From Hyphomicrobiaceae bacterium (GTDB taxonomy: Bacteria; Pseudomonadota; Alphaproteobacteria; Rhizobiales; Hyphomicrobiaceae): 64,000 nt of DNA. Under the pieces are notes generated by a model. The model saw nothing but the letters and a program-made list of their open reading frames with translations, did not search any database and had not been told where the DNA came from. The position numbers and the translations under genes were made by a program. Positions 1-12,063 of this stretch are shown in pieces; the stretch's first letter is position 1; each line of letters starts with the position of its first letter. The DNA lies in NCBI GenBank assembly GCA_022842785.1, contig JALHOW010000009.1, forward strand, positions 62,001 to 126,000, read 5' to 3'.

Positions 1-1
1 C

Positions 2-625
2 CTGGAAGCCGACGGCTTCGACGTCATCGTCGCGGAGACGGGCGAGGAAGCGCAGCTCCTCATCAACGAGGAGAATTTCGACCTCGTCCTCCTCGACTGG
101 ATGCTGCCGGGTGTCTCCGGTATCGAGCTCTGCCGGCGTCTGCGCCAGCGCCAGGAGACGATGGCCGTTCCCATCATCATGCTGACGGCGCGCGGCGAGG
201 AAGGGGACCGCGTGCGCGGTCTTGCAACTGGGGCGGACGACTACATCGTCAAGCCGTTCTCGGTTGCCGAACTGGTCGCGCGCGTCAAGGCCATGCTGCG
301 GCGCGCCGCGCCTGAGCGCGTCTCGGACATGATCACGGTCGGCGATGTGGTCCTCGATCGCCTCGCCCATCGCGTGCGTCGCTCGCAGCGCGAAGTCCGC
401 CTCGGGCCGACCGAGTATCGCCTGCTCGAATTCATGATGGAGCGGGCGGGGCGCGTGCTCAGCCGCGAGCAGATCCTCGATGGGGTCTGGGGCCGCCAGG
501 CCGAGCTCGACGAGCGCACGGTCGACGTGCACATCGGGCGCCTGAGGAAGGCCCTCATCCGCGGCAAGGAAGCCGAAGTCATTCGCACGGTCCGCGGTGC
601 AGGCTATGTCATCGAGCCGGCCTGA
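2..625 (+). CDS. phoB: PhoB/OmpR-family response regulator, 5' end outside window
   Basis: This is the C-terminal four-fifths of a two-component response regulator; the frame is open to the window edge, so the start lies upstream. The receiver half shows the phospho-acceptor region LLDWMLPGVSG, the switch residue in IIMLTARG and the conserved lysine in DYIVKPFS. The second half is an OmpR-type winged helix (GPTEYRLLEFMMERAGRVLSR, then TVDVHIGRLRKAL and RTVRGAGY). The family binds promoters when phosphorylated by a membrane histidine kinase. PhoB (phosphate starvation) is the closest subfamily by motif wording, but no pho genes are in view, so the exact assignment is an inference. Confidence 0.85.
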   Translation: MEADGFDVIVAETGEEAQLLINEENFDLVLLDWMLPGVSGIELCRRLRQRQETMAVPIIMLTARGEEGDRVRGLATGADDYIVKPFSVAELVARVKAMLRRAAPERVSDMITVGDVVLDRLAHRVRRSQREVRLGPTEYRLLEFMMERAGRVLSREQILDGVWGRQAELDERTVDVHIGRLRKALIRGKEAEVIRTVRGAGYVIEPA

Positions 626-735
626 GGTTGCCTAAGCGGGCGCGAGTCGCGCCGCTTCTCTCGGCGGCCTGCCGGTGCTAGAGGGTCGTGATCGCGCACC
701 CGCGCGGCCAGACATCTCTCGCGACCGGCCCCATC

Positions 736-1923
736 ATGACCATCGACTTCAAGGATCCCGTGGCGCTTGCCCAGGCGCTGATTCGCTGTCCCTCCGTGAC
801 GCCGGAAGAGGGTGGCGCGCTGACGCTTCTCGAGGCCGCGCTGGGCCCCGCGGGTTTCGACTGCAAGCGCCTCGTCATGCGCGAAGCCGGCACGCCCGAC
901 GTCGACAATCTCTACGCACGTCTCGGGCGCAAGCAGCCGAACCTCTGCTTTGCCGGTCATACGGACGTTGTCCCGGTTGGTGATGCGGCGAAGTGGACGC
1001 ATCCGCCTTTCGGCGCCGAGATCCATGACGGTGTGCTCTATGGCCGCGGCGCCGTCGATATGAAGGGGGCGATCGCCGCGTTCGTCGCGGCGACGCTTCG
1101 GCTCGTCGAGCGTCATGGTGGTGGGCTGGGCGGCGAACTGCCGGGCGCGATCAGCTTCCTCATCACGGGCGACGAGGAAGGCCCCTCGATCAACGGCACC
1201 ATGAAGTTGCTGGACTGGATGCGGGCCAACGGCGAGGTCATGGACGCCTGCATTGTTGGCGAGCCCTCGAATCCCAAGACGCTCGGTGAGGAGATCAAGA
1301 TCGGCCGGCGCGGCTCACTCAATGCGGAGTTGGTCGTCGCCGGGAAGCAAGGCCACGCGGCCTATCCGGCGCTGGCGGAGAATCCGGTGCCCAAGATGGC
1401 CCGGCTCATCGACCGGCTCTCATCGACTCCGCTCGACCAGGGGAACGACGATTTCGAGCCGTCGAGCCTCCAGGTGACCGTGCTCAACGTGCCGAACACG
1501 GCGACGAACGTCATTCCCAACGAGGCGCGCGCCAAGTTCAACATCCGCTACAACAATCTTTGGACCCGACCCAAGGCCGAGGCCTGGGTGCGCGAGCAGT
1601 GTGCCGTGGCCGCTGCCGAGGTCTCCGCGCGCTGGGAGGTGAGTTTCTCGGGGACGGGTGATGTGTTCCTGACCAAGCCCGGTCCGCTCGTCGAAACGCT
1701 GAGGGGCGCGGTCATCGAGGCCACCGGGCGAACGCCTGCGCTCACGACCAACGGCGGCACGTCCGATGCCCGTTTCATCCAGGCCTATTGCCCGGTGGTC
1801 GAATTCGGCCTCACCAACGCGCTCGCTCATCATGTGGACGAGCGGGTGGCCGTGGCGGACCTGCAGGCGCTGACCGGCGTGTATGAGCGCTTCATCGAGC
1901 GCTATTTTGCCGTGAGGGTGTGA
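736..1923 (+). CDS. dapE: Succinyl-diaminopimelate desuccinylase
   Basis: DapE hydrolyses N-succinyl-LL-2,6-diaminopimelate to LL-diaminopimelate in lysine and peptidoglycan biosynthesis. The 395-residue length is normal for this M20 metallopeptidase. Metal-site motifs are visible: FAGHTDVVPVGD near residue 70, GRGAVDMKGA near 100, TGDEEGPS near 135, and the C-terminal NGGTSDARF and HHVDE. The ATG at 736 (MTIDFKDP) is preferred over a longer in-frame start at 688 because homologues begin just before the ALAQALIRCPSVTPEEGG block. It lies 110 bases after the regulator gene on the same strand; no functional link is evident. Confidence 0.93.
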   Translation: MTIDFKDPVALAQALIRCPSVTPEEGGALTLLEAALGPAGFDCKRLVMREAGTPDVDNLYARLGRKQPNLCFAGHTDVVPVGDAAKWTHPPFGAEIHDGVLYGRGAVDMKGAIAAFVAATLRLVERHGGGLGGELPGAISFLITGDEEGPSINGTMKLLDWMRANGEVMDACIVGEPSNPKTLGEEIKIGRRGSLNAELVVAGKQGHAAYPALAENPVPKMARLIDRLSSTPLDQGNDDFEPSSLQVTVLNVPNTATNVIPNEARAKFNIRYNNLWTRPKAEAWVREQCAVAAAEVSARWEVSFSGTGDVFLTKPGPLVETLRGAVIEATGRTPALTTNGGTSDARFIQAYCPVVEFGLTNALAHHVDERVAVADLQALTGVYERFIERYFAVRV

Positions 1924-2125
1924 CGAAGGTGCACGCCGCTGCCTTGATCCTGCCGCGAGGCGGTCGTCTCAATCCCGATTGACGGGGCGGATTCCTCCGA
2001 CAAGGCTCTGTGCTCACGACGTTTTGCTTATGCGGGCGCACGGGGCGTGCAACAGTTGGGCGGTGCACACCGTTTGTTTCATGGGTGCGCAGTGGCGGCA
2101 GTGTGGAACGTGGAGGCCGGAGAGA

Positions 2126-3013
2126 ATGGCTGAGGCCCTGACAAGGCGCCTGTTGCAATGGCTGCCGCTCGCGGCCGGCGCCGTCGTGCTCGCCGGCGGG
2201 TTGGCGCATGGGGCCCAGGCCTCCGAAGCGGAGGTGATGCTCGCCCCGCATCGCGCCGTCTACGACATCACGCTGCACCGCGCGCAAGGCGGCTCTGGCA
2301 TCGCCGACATGTCCGGCCGCATGGTTTACGAGATCACGGGCAATTCGTGCATCGGCTATTCGCAGAACATGCGCTTCGTCACCAATGTGGTGAACCAGGA
2401 AGGCGTGACCAGCCTCACGGATCTGCGCACGACGAGCTGGGAGGACGCGGCTTCGAGCGCCTTCCGCTTCAATTCGAGCCAATACAAGGACCGCAAGCTC
2501 ACCGAGACGACGGTCGGCGACGCGTCGCGTGCAAGCGGCACGGGACGGCTCAAGGTTGCGCTTTCGCGGCCGGCAAGGAAGCAGCTCGATCTGGCACCGC
2601 AGGCGATGTTCCCGATCCAGCATTCGCGCGAGCTCATCGTGCGTGCGCGGCGCGGCGAACAGCTCTTCACGGCCGACCTCTATGATGGTTCGGAGAAGGG
2701 CGACAAGGTTTACACGACCGTGTCTTTCCTCGGGAAAGGGCGGGCACCCGGGAATGTCGAGGGCCTCGAGGAAGTCGAGTCTGCAAAGCCGCTGCTGACG
2801 GTGCCGGCGTGGCCGATTTCGATCAGCTACTATGAGCCGGAGACAAACCGCCAGGATACGGTGCCGACGTACGAGCTTTCGTTCCTCTACTATGCCAACG
2901 GCGTCTCCCGGCGCCTCCTGATCGACTACGGCTCCTTTGCCGTCAGGGGCGTGCTCAAGGAGATCTCCTTCCTCGATCCCGGCAAGTGTGAGGAAGGCGC
3001 CAAGCCGCGCTGA
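2126..3013 (+). CDS. eipB: EipB family periplasmic cell-envelope integrity protein (DUF1849)
   Basis: The protein has 295 residues and an N-terminal signal sequence (LPLAAGAVVLAGGLAHGAQA, then SEAEV), followed by the family opening LAPHRAVYDITL. EipB is a periplasmic beta-spiral protein of Rhizobiales that maintains envelope integrity and carries a disulfide. Two cysteines suitable for that bond are present at about 75 (NSCIGYSQ) and 288 (GKCEEG). The start at 2126 follows a purine-rich GGAGAGA and puts the signal peptide at the N-terminus; an in-frame extension to 1979 would add an unlikely leader. Its own transcription unit is probable, since the next gene is convergent. Confidence 0.85.
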   Translation: MAEALTRRLLQWLPLAAGAVVLAGGLAHGAQASEAEVMLAPHRAVYDITLHRAQGGSGIADMSGRMVYEITGNSCIGYSQNMRFVTNVVNQEGVTSLTDLRTTSWEDAASSAFRFNSSQYKDRKLTETTVGDASRASGTGRLKVALSRPARKQLDLAPQAMFPIQHSRELIVRARRGEQLFTADLYDGSEKGDKVYTTVSFLGKGRAPGNVEGLEEVESAKPLLTVPAWPISISYYEPETNRQDTVPTYELSFLYYANGVSRRLLIDYGSFAVRGVLKEISFLDPGKCEEGAKPR

Positions 3014-3059
3014 GCGCATTGGGGCGTCGGCGCAGCGCCCAATCTTCAGCACCAAATCC

Positions 3060-4130
3060 TCAGCGCAAGTGTGGCGCCACCATGAGACCGCCCTTGGTCC
3101 ACAGCTCGTTGACGCGCCGTTCGAGCTTGAACGGGGAGCGCTGGCCGAGATTGCGCTCGTAGATCTCCCCGTAGTTCCCGAGCGCTTTCACGACGTGGTA
3201 CACCCAGTCGCGCGGCAGGCCGAGGGGCTTGCCAATATCGCCCTCCACACCGAGTAGACGCCGTACGTCGAGCTGGGCCGATGCCTTCAGGCTTTCGACG
3301 CGCGCCGATGTGATGCCGAGCTGCTCGGCTATGACGACGGCGTTGATGGTCCAGCGCACGACGTCGTACCACGCGGGATCTCCGCGGCGCACGGCCGGCC
3401 CGAGCATGGTGATGGCAAGAGCCTCGGGCAGGATGTGATGTTCGCCTGAACTGGCGAGTTTGCCTCTGAGATCGGCGAGCATGGCGGCGTCGGCGCTGAG
3501 CGCCTGACAGCGACCGCTCGTATAGGCCTGCACCATCTCGTCCCACTTCTCGACGACGACGGTCTCGTGCTTGATGCCGTGCGACTTGAAGAAGCTTGCG
3601 ATGGCCTCGATCGTCTCCGGGTTGTTGCTGACGCAGATGCTGGCGCCCGAGAGTTCGCGCGCGCTCGTCACGCCCTGCGCCCGCTTCACGAGCAGTCGCG
3701 TTGCATCGTGGTAGACGACGCCCGGAAAGCGGATGCCGAGGCCTGTCTCGCGTGTGAGGCTGATGGCTGTGCCCGTTGCCAGGATATCGACCTCGCCTGA
3801 GAGCAGTGCCGTTGCAGCCACCGAGGGCGCGATCATGAGCGGCTTCACGGCATCAGCCTTGCCGAGCACGCCGGCAGCAAGCGCGCGGCAGAAGTCCACG
3901 TCGAAGCCGGACCATTGCCCGCGTGCATCCACAATCGAGAAACCGGGCGAGGCGCGCGTAAAGCCGCAGATGACATGGCCGCGCGCGAGAATGCGCTCGA
4001 TCGTGCTCGTCTTGGCCGGTGCGGGCGTCTGTGCGCGCGCAGCCGATACCGCCAGCGAACAAAGCGCGAGAAACGTCAGGATGAAGGCTGGCACGCGAGT
4101 GCGCGCGAGATCAGCAAGTCTACTTATCAT
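3060..4130 (-). CDS. Amino-acid ABC transporter substrate-binding protein (AapJ-like)
   Basis: This is a 356-residue periplasmic solute-binding protein of the general L-amino-acid type. It has a signal peptide (about 1-34, ending SAARAQ), then RILARGHVICGFTRASPGFSI, WSGFDVDFCRALAAGVLG and DILATGTAISLTRE, the typical lobe-I blocks of the AapJ/BztA family. Those proteins bind broad amino acids and deliver them to AapQMP. No permease or ATPase genes are adjacent, so it is an orphan here. It may use a transporter encoded elsewhere or have a sensing role; that is inference. Confidence 0.82.
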   Translation of the reverse strand: MISRLADLARTRVPAFILTFLALCSLAVSAARAQTPAPAKTSTIERILARGHVICGFTRASPGFSIVDARGQWSGFDVDFCRALAAGVLGKADAVKPLMIAPSVAATALLSGEVDILATGTAISLTRETGLGIRFPGVVYHDATRLLVKRAQGVTSARELSGASICVSNNPETIEAIASFFKSHGIKHETVVVEKWDEMVQAYTSGRCQALSADAAMLADLRGKLASSGEHHILPEALAITMLGPAVRRGDPAWYDVVRWTINAVVIAEQLGITSARVESLKASAQLDVRRLLGVEGDIGKPLGLPRDWVYHVVKALGNYGEIYERNLGQRSPFKLERRVNELWTKGGLMVAPHLR

Positions 4131-4445
4131 TCTGTGACGGCGGCTCCTTTATCACCCGGCGTGCGAGACGTCCGCGATCGCGGTGCGCACGTGAGACGAA
4201 CGGAGCCTTCTCCAGTTGGGGTGTGCAGGATATTCGTTCCTGCTTGCCCGGTGATCATGAGCACAGCCGCGCCGCCTTCGCCTTTTCAATCTGGAAACAA
4301 GGTATCCGGACGGAGCCCTGCAAAGCCCGGCGGAACGCGCGTTGTGCCCAATCGTTCTCGCGCGAGCCGCTTTCGCGGTCAAGGCTTCAGCTCGGTCGGC
4401 GGATAAGACGGAGCGGTGATCATCCGCGCACGGCCGGTCGAAAAT
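4131..4445. other. Intergenic stretch without a supported gene
   Basis: No convincing gene is seen. A 76-codon frame on the minus strand (4152-4382) is arginine-rich, has no recognisable motif and no good ribosome site. The stretch probably holds the promoter of the binding-protein gene and the 3' end of the epimerase transcript. Confidence 0.5.
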
Positions 4446-4850
4446 TCAGGCTTGCTCGAGCTCGACGAGCGTGCCGCAGAAATCTTTCGGATGCAGGAAC
4501 AGCACGGGCTTGCCGTGGGCGCCGATCTTTGGCTCGCCGTCGCCGAGGACGCGTGCACCTTGAGCCTTCAGGCGATCGCGCGCAGCGATGATGTCGTCGA
4601 CCTCGTAGCAGATGTGATGAATACCGCCGTCGGCATTGCGCTCGAGGAATTTTGCGATCGGCGAGCTCGCGTCGAGCGGTTCGAGCAGCTCGATCTTGGT
4701 GTTCGGAAGGACCACGAAGACGGTCGATACGCCATGCTCGGGCTGTGGCACCTTTTCCGATACCTCGCCGCCGAGCGTATCGCGATAGACCGCGACGGCA
4801 GCCGCCATGTCCTTGACTGCAATGGCTACGTGGTTGAGCCGTCCGATCAT
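4446..4850 (-). CDS. mce: Methylmalonyl-CoA epimerase
   Basis: This 134-residue vicinal-oxygen-chelate enzyme interconverts (R)- and (S)-methylmalonyl-CoA, linking propionyl-CoA (or the ethylmalonyl-CoA pathway) to succinyl-CoA. The family signature is clear: MIGRLNHVAIAVKDM at the N-terminus, FVVLPNTKIELLEPL, GGIHHICYEVDDI and FLHPKDFCGTLVELEQA at the end. The metal-binding His and Glu residues of the fold are kept. It is flanked by a binding-protein gene in the same direction and a divergent methyltransferase 130 bases away, so it is probably monocistronic. Confidence 0.93.
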   Translation of the reverse strand: MIGRLNHVAIAVKDMAAAVAVYRDTLGGEVSEKVPQPEHGVSTVFVVLPNTKIELLEPLDASSPIAKFLERNADGGIHHICYEVDDIIAARDRLKAQGARVLGDGEPKIGAHGKPVLFLHPKDFCGTLVELEQA

Positions 4851-4980
4851 CTCGCTCTCCTCTGTTGGGCGCCCTCATCGGGGATCAGGCGATCGCCGTC
4901 AAGCTGCCACGGCCGCAGCTTGGCGACATGGCGGCACTCTGCCATGCTGTCGGCTCAGAGGCGGAGGTTAAATTTTCGTC

Positions 4981-5580
4981 ATGCGCCTAACGGATGTCTA
5001 CGGCACGCACGCACGTCGCCTCGCAGCACAGTACGAGACGATAACGTTCGAGGAGACGCACCGGGACGTGCTCCATCTCATGCCCGTGGAGCCGCGCCGC
5101 GTATTGGACGTCGGAGCAGGTTCAGGCCGGGACGCAGCCGCCCTCGCGGCGCGCGGGCATACCGTGGTCGCGGTCGAGCCGACGGCCGAGATGCGCCAAG
5201 AGGGCCAGCGCATTCATGCCGGCAGCGACATAACCTGGATTGACGACGGTCTGCCGGAACTCGCGGTCATCAGGGGCCGAGCCGAGACATTCGATCTGAT
5301 CATGCTGACGGCCGTGTGGATGCATCTCGATGTGGACGAGCGCGTGCGCGCCATGGGGCATCTCGGCGATCTGCTGGCCGGCGAAGGCCGGATCATCATG
5401 TCGCTCCGGCATGGTCCGATCCCGGATGGTCGACTTTTGTTCGAGGTCACCGCCGCCGAGACGGCCGAGCTCGCCGCGTCGGTCGGCTTGGATCTCGTTC
5501 ATTCGAGCCAGCGCGAGGACATGCTCGGCCGCGACGAGGTAACCTGGAGCTTCCTGGCGTTTCAGCGCAACGCTCGCTGA
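4981..5580 (+). CDS. Class I SAM-dependent methyltransferase
   Basis: This 199-residue protein has a Rossmann-type methyltransferase fold. Motif I is RVLDVGAGSGRDAAALAARG (about residues 40-59), followed by the acidic motif II strand VVAVEPTAEMRQEG, motif IV LIMLTAVWMHLD and a later GRIIMSLRHGP. It resembles small-molecule methyltransferases near the UbiE/tellurite-resistance TehB group. The substrate cannot be read from the sequence and the neighbours give no clue. Confidence 0.75.
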   Translation: MRLTDVYGTHARRLAAQYETITFEETHRDVLHLMPVEPRRVLDVGAGSGRDAAALAARGHTVVAVEPTAEMRQEGQRIHAGSDITWIDDGLPELAVIRGRAETFDLIMLTAVWMHLDVDERVRAMGHLGDLLAGEGRIIMSLRHGPIPDGRLLFEVTAAETAELAASVGLDLVHSSQREDMLGRDEVTWSFLAFQRNAR

Positions 5581-5743
5581 GCGTCTGTGCGTTGTCCCCG
5601 CCACTCAACGGACACCCGCCCCCAGATGCGCTAACATCCTGCGATTCGGTGCGTCTTCGCGTGCTGCGTAGGTTCCGGTTCCCGGTGGCGTTCAAGTTCT
5701 AGGACCGCCACGGGGCAGGTGATGCAGGTGGCACGATACGCGG

Positions 5744-6838
5744 ATGAGCGAACGCCCAACGGATACGCAGCCGGCGCGCGCTGCGGCGGCACAGGGCCGC
5801 GGGCGCGGTGCGCGCGGGCAATCCGGCGACGCCGGTGGGCAGTCGCTTGCCGACCGCGCGGCACGTTTTCGCCGGGGTGCGCCATTTCTGGTTGAACGGG
5901 CAACACTCTACGATCCCGAGCCACTGGATCAGCTGGCGCCGATGCCGACAAGGGTCGAGGCGCCGCCACCCCGCGTGCTGCCTGTGGCGCTCACGCTACT
6001 CGGCGTCGTGATCGTGGTCGGCCTCACGGCGAGCATCCTGGTATTGCGCAATACCGATGTCGTCCGCGACGATGAGAGTAAGGGGCGCCTCGAGCAAAAC
6101 GCCGATCGCGGCGCCTCGCAGAAGGATGCTGGCGCAAGCCCGGGTGCGCAGCCCAATTCCACGACGATCGCCTATGACCTGACCCGGCGTCCGAGTGATG
6201 CGATCGTCGGCGCCTGGCGTCCGGGTACCGAAAAGGAAATGCGCCCGACACCTTCAGATGCTGCACCCGAGGCGGCAAAACGTCGCCCGCTGCCGACGCG
6301 TTTCAGCGCGGCGCCGCCCGAAGTACCGCCGGAACCTGTAACGCGGCCTGTGGCACAGCAGCCCGAGACGCAACCGGCGCCGGCAGTCCAAGCGCCCGTC
6401 GCGTCAGTTCCGCCGCGCTACGATGCCCCCGAGCCCAAGCGTCTCATTGCGGACGGTGATGCTCCCGCTGGAGGCGAGGCGCGTCGCGCGGAGAAGGCGG
6501 CCGTTCAAGCCCGTGCCGAGGATGAGCGGACGGCTCCGAGCGTCGTCGCGCGGGTCGGACGCGCGAGCGAGCCGTTGGATGCCCCGGAGCTGGCCGTCGA
6601 GATCCCGCTCGATAAGCTCGCCCTGCCGCTTCGCCGGCCGGACCTCAAAAGATACGACGATGACGATGATGAGCGGCAAATCTCCGCGCGATCCCGCCGG
6701 ACGCGGCTCCTGCGGCTTCAGCGCCAGTTCAGTCGGGAGCAGCGCCAAGCGCGCAAACGCGAATACGATAAGCGCCAATGGGTTCCGGAGGCCCTCTACG
6801 GCAACCGCCATTCCGGTATGGAACGGCTGCTTCCTTAG
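5744..6838 (+). CDS. Hypothetical single-pass membrane protein, proline/arginine-rich
   Basis: This 364-residue protein is of unrecognised family. An N-terminal cytoplasmic-type segment rich in Arg, Gly and Ala (1-75) leads to one transmembrane helix (about 84-105, VALTLLGVVIVVGLTASILVL). A long low-complexity, Pro/Ala-rich periplasmic linker follows, with an acidic run DDDDDER near 305 and a basic tail. The composition suggests an envelope-associated or division-associated anchor with a disordered stalk, but no domain supports a function. It lies upstream of secA on the same strand with a 300-base gap. Confidence 0.6.
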   Translation: MSERPTDTQPARAAAAQGRGRGARGQSGDAGGQSLADRAARFRRGAPFLVERATLYDPEPLDQLAPMPTRVEAPPPRVLPVALTLLGVVIVVGLTASILVLRNTDVVRDDESKGRLEQNADRGASQKDAGASPGAQPNSTTIAYDLTRRPSDAIVGAWRPGTEKEMRPTPSDAAPEAAKRRPLPTRFSAAPPEVPPEPVTRPVAQQPETQPAPAVQAPVASVPPRYDAPEPKRLIADGDAPAGGEARRAEKAAVQARAEDERTAPSVVARVGRASEPLDAPELAVEIPLDKLALPLRRPDLKRYDDDDDERQISARSRRTRLLRLQRQFSREQRQARKREYDKRQWVPEALYGNRHSGMERLLP

Positions 6839-6913
6839 CTCCAGGTGCGCCAGTCCGTCACAGTGGGGGCGACGAATTGGGCCACTGTACACGCTCGTTT
6901 TGGTGCGCTTTCG

Positions 6914-6942
6914 TTGACAACCCCCCGCGCCGTCCTTATCTC
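6914..6942 (+). promoter_or_regulatory. Probable sigma-70 promoter of secA
   Basis: A perfect -35 box TTGACA (6914-6919) is followed at 16-17 nt spacing by TTATCTC (6936-6942). It sits about 200 bases before the secA start, predicting a long leader. The rest of 6839-7142 shows no supported gene. Confidence 0.5.
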
Positions 6943-7142
6943 TCCCACGTGCCGGCTGGATGCGTGCCCGGTTGGGTTGGTAGGGCCTTTTGGCGGCTCG
7001 ATCGCCGGCCTCTTCCTCTTCGATGCACAACCTGATCGCAGCGGTGGCCCGACGGAAGTCGGTGCGGTGATGCGTACATCGACTTCGCAAGCTCGGGGCC
7101 TAGCAAGGCCCGCCCCTGGCGAATGGATTTGGGAAACGGTTC

Positions 7143-10295
<3,153 letters not shown>

Positions 10296-10334
10296 TCGCG
10301 GCGAACGGCGGCTGCTTCAGCAAGCTTTCAATCG

Positions 10335-10370
10335 AAAGAGCCCGGTATTCGTGCTGGGCTCTTTTGTTTT
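10335..10370 (+). terminator. Rho-independent terminator of secA
   Basis: The stem AAAGAGCCC/GGGCTCTTT, with a 12-nt loop, is followed by a T-rich tail (TTTTGTTTT), 40 bases after the secA stop codon. Confidence 0.8.
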
Positions 10371-10413
10371 GTGGGTGTGACGCCGACGCGCACGGACGCC
10401 GAACGAATGCGGC

Positions 10414-10878
10414 TCAGTTGCCCAGAACGCGTCTCCGCGCGTTCATGCGATCGCGGTCGGGCACATGCAGCAGGCCGGCGACCTGACGGATGAGCTGATC
10501 CTCGAAGGCATCCAGATTGCCGTCGGCATAGGCGATGCGCCACAGCATCTCGATGACCTCGATCTTGTCGTCGATGCTCATGTTGGTGTTGAGACTGTTC
10601 GTGAAGGGAAAGTACTGGGCGGAGCTGCGTGCACGCGCCTCGGCCCGTCCGATCAGCTCGCCAGCCTCGTCGGCGGAGAGCGCAAAGCGGCGCGACAGCA
10701 GGTGCGCTGTCATGGCGCGCTCATCGGCGCTGAAGTCGCCGTGCATGAGGCCCGCCTCGACGAGAAGTACGGCGACCGCAAGATGCGGTTCCTCGGTGGT
10801 CGGAGCCGAACCTCTCCCACCTCCTTGCAGCATGTCGAGCAGTCGATCCAGCATCCTGTGAGCCATCCGGTGGTTCAT
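10414..10878 (-). CDS. TerB-family tellurite-resistance-like protein
   Basis: This 154-residue, mostly helical protein has the TerB/COG4103 pattern: an acidic helix VAVLLVEAGLMHGDFSADERAMTA, then IDDKIEVIEMLWRIAYADG, followed by DAFEDQLIRQVAGLLHVPD. These conserved acidic residues form a metal-binding site in TerB-like folds. The start could be 10878 or the slightly later ATG at 10854 (MLDRLLDMLQ). It begins 21 bases after the TonB-like gene on the same strand and is probably co-transcribed with it. The single-domain family has no firm role in alphaproteobacteria. Confidence 0.75.
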   Translation of the reverse strand: MNHRMAHRMLDRLLDMLQGGGRGSAPTTEEPHLAVAVLLVEAGLMHGDFSADERAMTAHLLSRRFALSADEAGELIGRAEARARSSAQYFPFTNSLNTNMSIDDKIEVIEMLWRIAYADGNLDAFEDQLIRQVAGLLHVPDRDRMNARRRVLGN

Positions 10879-10899
10879 GGGGCGCGCATGGCCCCTCGG

Positions 10900-11838
10900 C
10901 TAATTGTAGATGTACGTGATCAGAAACACGAGATCGGCCGTTCGGGCGTTGCGGGGCGGAAACGGGAAGCTCGTCTGCCGTGTCGCGAAGACGACGCTGC
11001 GGTCGAGGCCGGCGATAGCCGACGGGTTGACGACCTGCGTGCTGACCAGATCGCCGTCCATGTCGAGCGTGATGCGTACGGTGACGCGGCCTCGTGTCTC
11101 GTTCAGCTGCGGCATGGTGCGCTGGAGCGCACTGACGACGGCGCGCGCGAAGAAATCGTTTTCGCCCGAGCGTGTGATGCCGGCCGGGCGTGCCATATCG
11201 GTACTGCGGCCGCTGAAGGTCGAGAAGTTTGCCGGCGGTGAGAGGTCGAGGGCGGCCGAGCGCTGGCGTTCCGGTTTCGCCTGCTTGGCTGGCGGTGCCG
11301 GCGCTCGCGGCGGCTCGGCGGGTGCGGGCTCTGATTTCTTCTGCGTCGACGCGAGCAGATCCTCGATCGGCTTGAGGGTGAGGGCGTCATCGGTGACGGC
11401 CACCTCGGACGTGGATGGTGGCTCGGGCGTTGCTTTCGCAGGGGCGCTCTGAGGGGGGCTTGGTGGGGGCGTGACCTCTGCGGGTGGGGGTGTGGCCTCG
11501 GCAGGCGGTTGCGGCGTGGGCACCGGCGGAATGGGGGAGCCCTGGGGCTTGGGATCGGGTGCTGCGGCAAGGCCGCGCAATTCCGCGTCCGTCACGAGGG
11601 CAACACTGATGGCATCAGGGTTGCCGCTCGGGTCGCCAATGAAGCGCGGCGGAGAGCTGTAAAAGCCGGCAAACATCAGGCTATGCAGCGTGAGCGCGAG
11701 CGCGAGGCCGGCATAAAAACGCCGATCATTCCTCGCTGCAGCTTCTTCGCGCGGCCCGGCGTGCAGACCCGCGAGCGCGACGCTGGGTGCGTCGGCGTCG
11801 GGCACATCTGCACTGGCAAGCGGAGCCGCGTCGCTCAT
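10900..11838 (-). CDS. TonB-family energy-transducer-like protein
   Basis: This 312-residue protein has TonB architecture. A short cytoplasmic N-terminus precedes one membrane anchor (about 42-62, FYAGLALALTLHSLMFAGFY), then a Pro/Ala-rich periplasmic spacer (about 90-210). The C-terminal domain shows the TonB_C pattern GRVTVRITLDMDGDLVSTQV and ending VFLITYIYN. TonB transmits proton-motive force to outer-membrane receptors or can act in envelope processes. No ExbB, ExbD or receptor genes are nearby, so a TolA/TonB-like structural role is equally possible. Confidence 0.75.
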   Translation of the reverse strand: MSDAAPLASADVPDADAPSVALAGLHAGPREEAAARNDRRFYAGLALALTLHSLMFAGFYSSPPRFIGDPSGNPDAISVALVTDAELRGLAAAPDPKPQGSPIPPVPTPQPPAEATPPPAEVTPPPSPPQSAPAKATPEPPSTSEVAVTDDALTLKPIEDLLASTQKKSEPAPAEPPRAPAPPAKQAKPERQRSAALDLSPPANFSTFSGRSTDMARPAGITRSGENDFFARAVVSALQRTMPQLNETRGRVTVRITLDMDGDLVSTQVVNPSAIAGLDRSVVFATRQTSFPFPPRNARTADLVFLITYIYN

Positions 11839-11957
11839 GTCAGTCCAAGTCGTCTGCGCGTACTGATCGCGTAACGCTACGTCACTGATTACACGGACAT
11901 TCTTGGTGGAGCTGTGGCCGGCGCGTCGTTCTTCACTGATTCGTTATCGCGCGTATT

Positions 11958-11989
11958 GTCGCGCAGCCCATTTCAGGCCGGTGCGCGAC
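11958..11989. promoter_or_regulatory. Inverted repeat between the divergent TonB-like and SET-hydrolase genes
   Basis: GTCGCGCA (11958-11965) and TGCGCGAC (11982-11989) form perfect 8-base arms 16 nt apart in the 225-base divergent intergenic region. The arrangement suits a dimeric regulator or a weak cruciform. No regulator is identified. Confidence 0.3.
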
Positions 11990-12063
11990 GATTTGGGCCC
12001 TATTTCTGTACTCCATAGTCGCCTACGAGCCGCAGTAGTGGAAATAGCAGAGCGTGGTGTTGC

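Noticed and set aside
1892-3055. A 387-codon minus-strand frame over eipB
   Set aside because: Antisense to a well-supported eipB gene; the composition is arginine-rich and lacks motifs.
4152-4382. A 76-codon frame upstream of the binding-protein gene
   Set aside because: No motif, no ribosome site and basic low-complexity composition.
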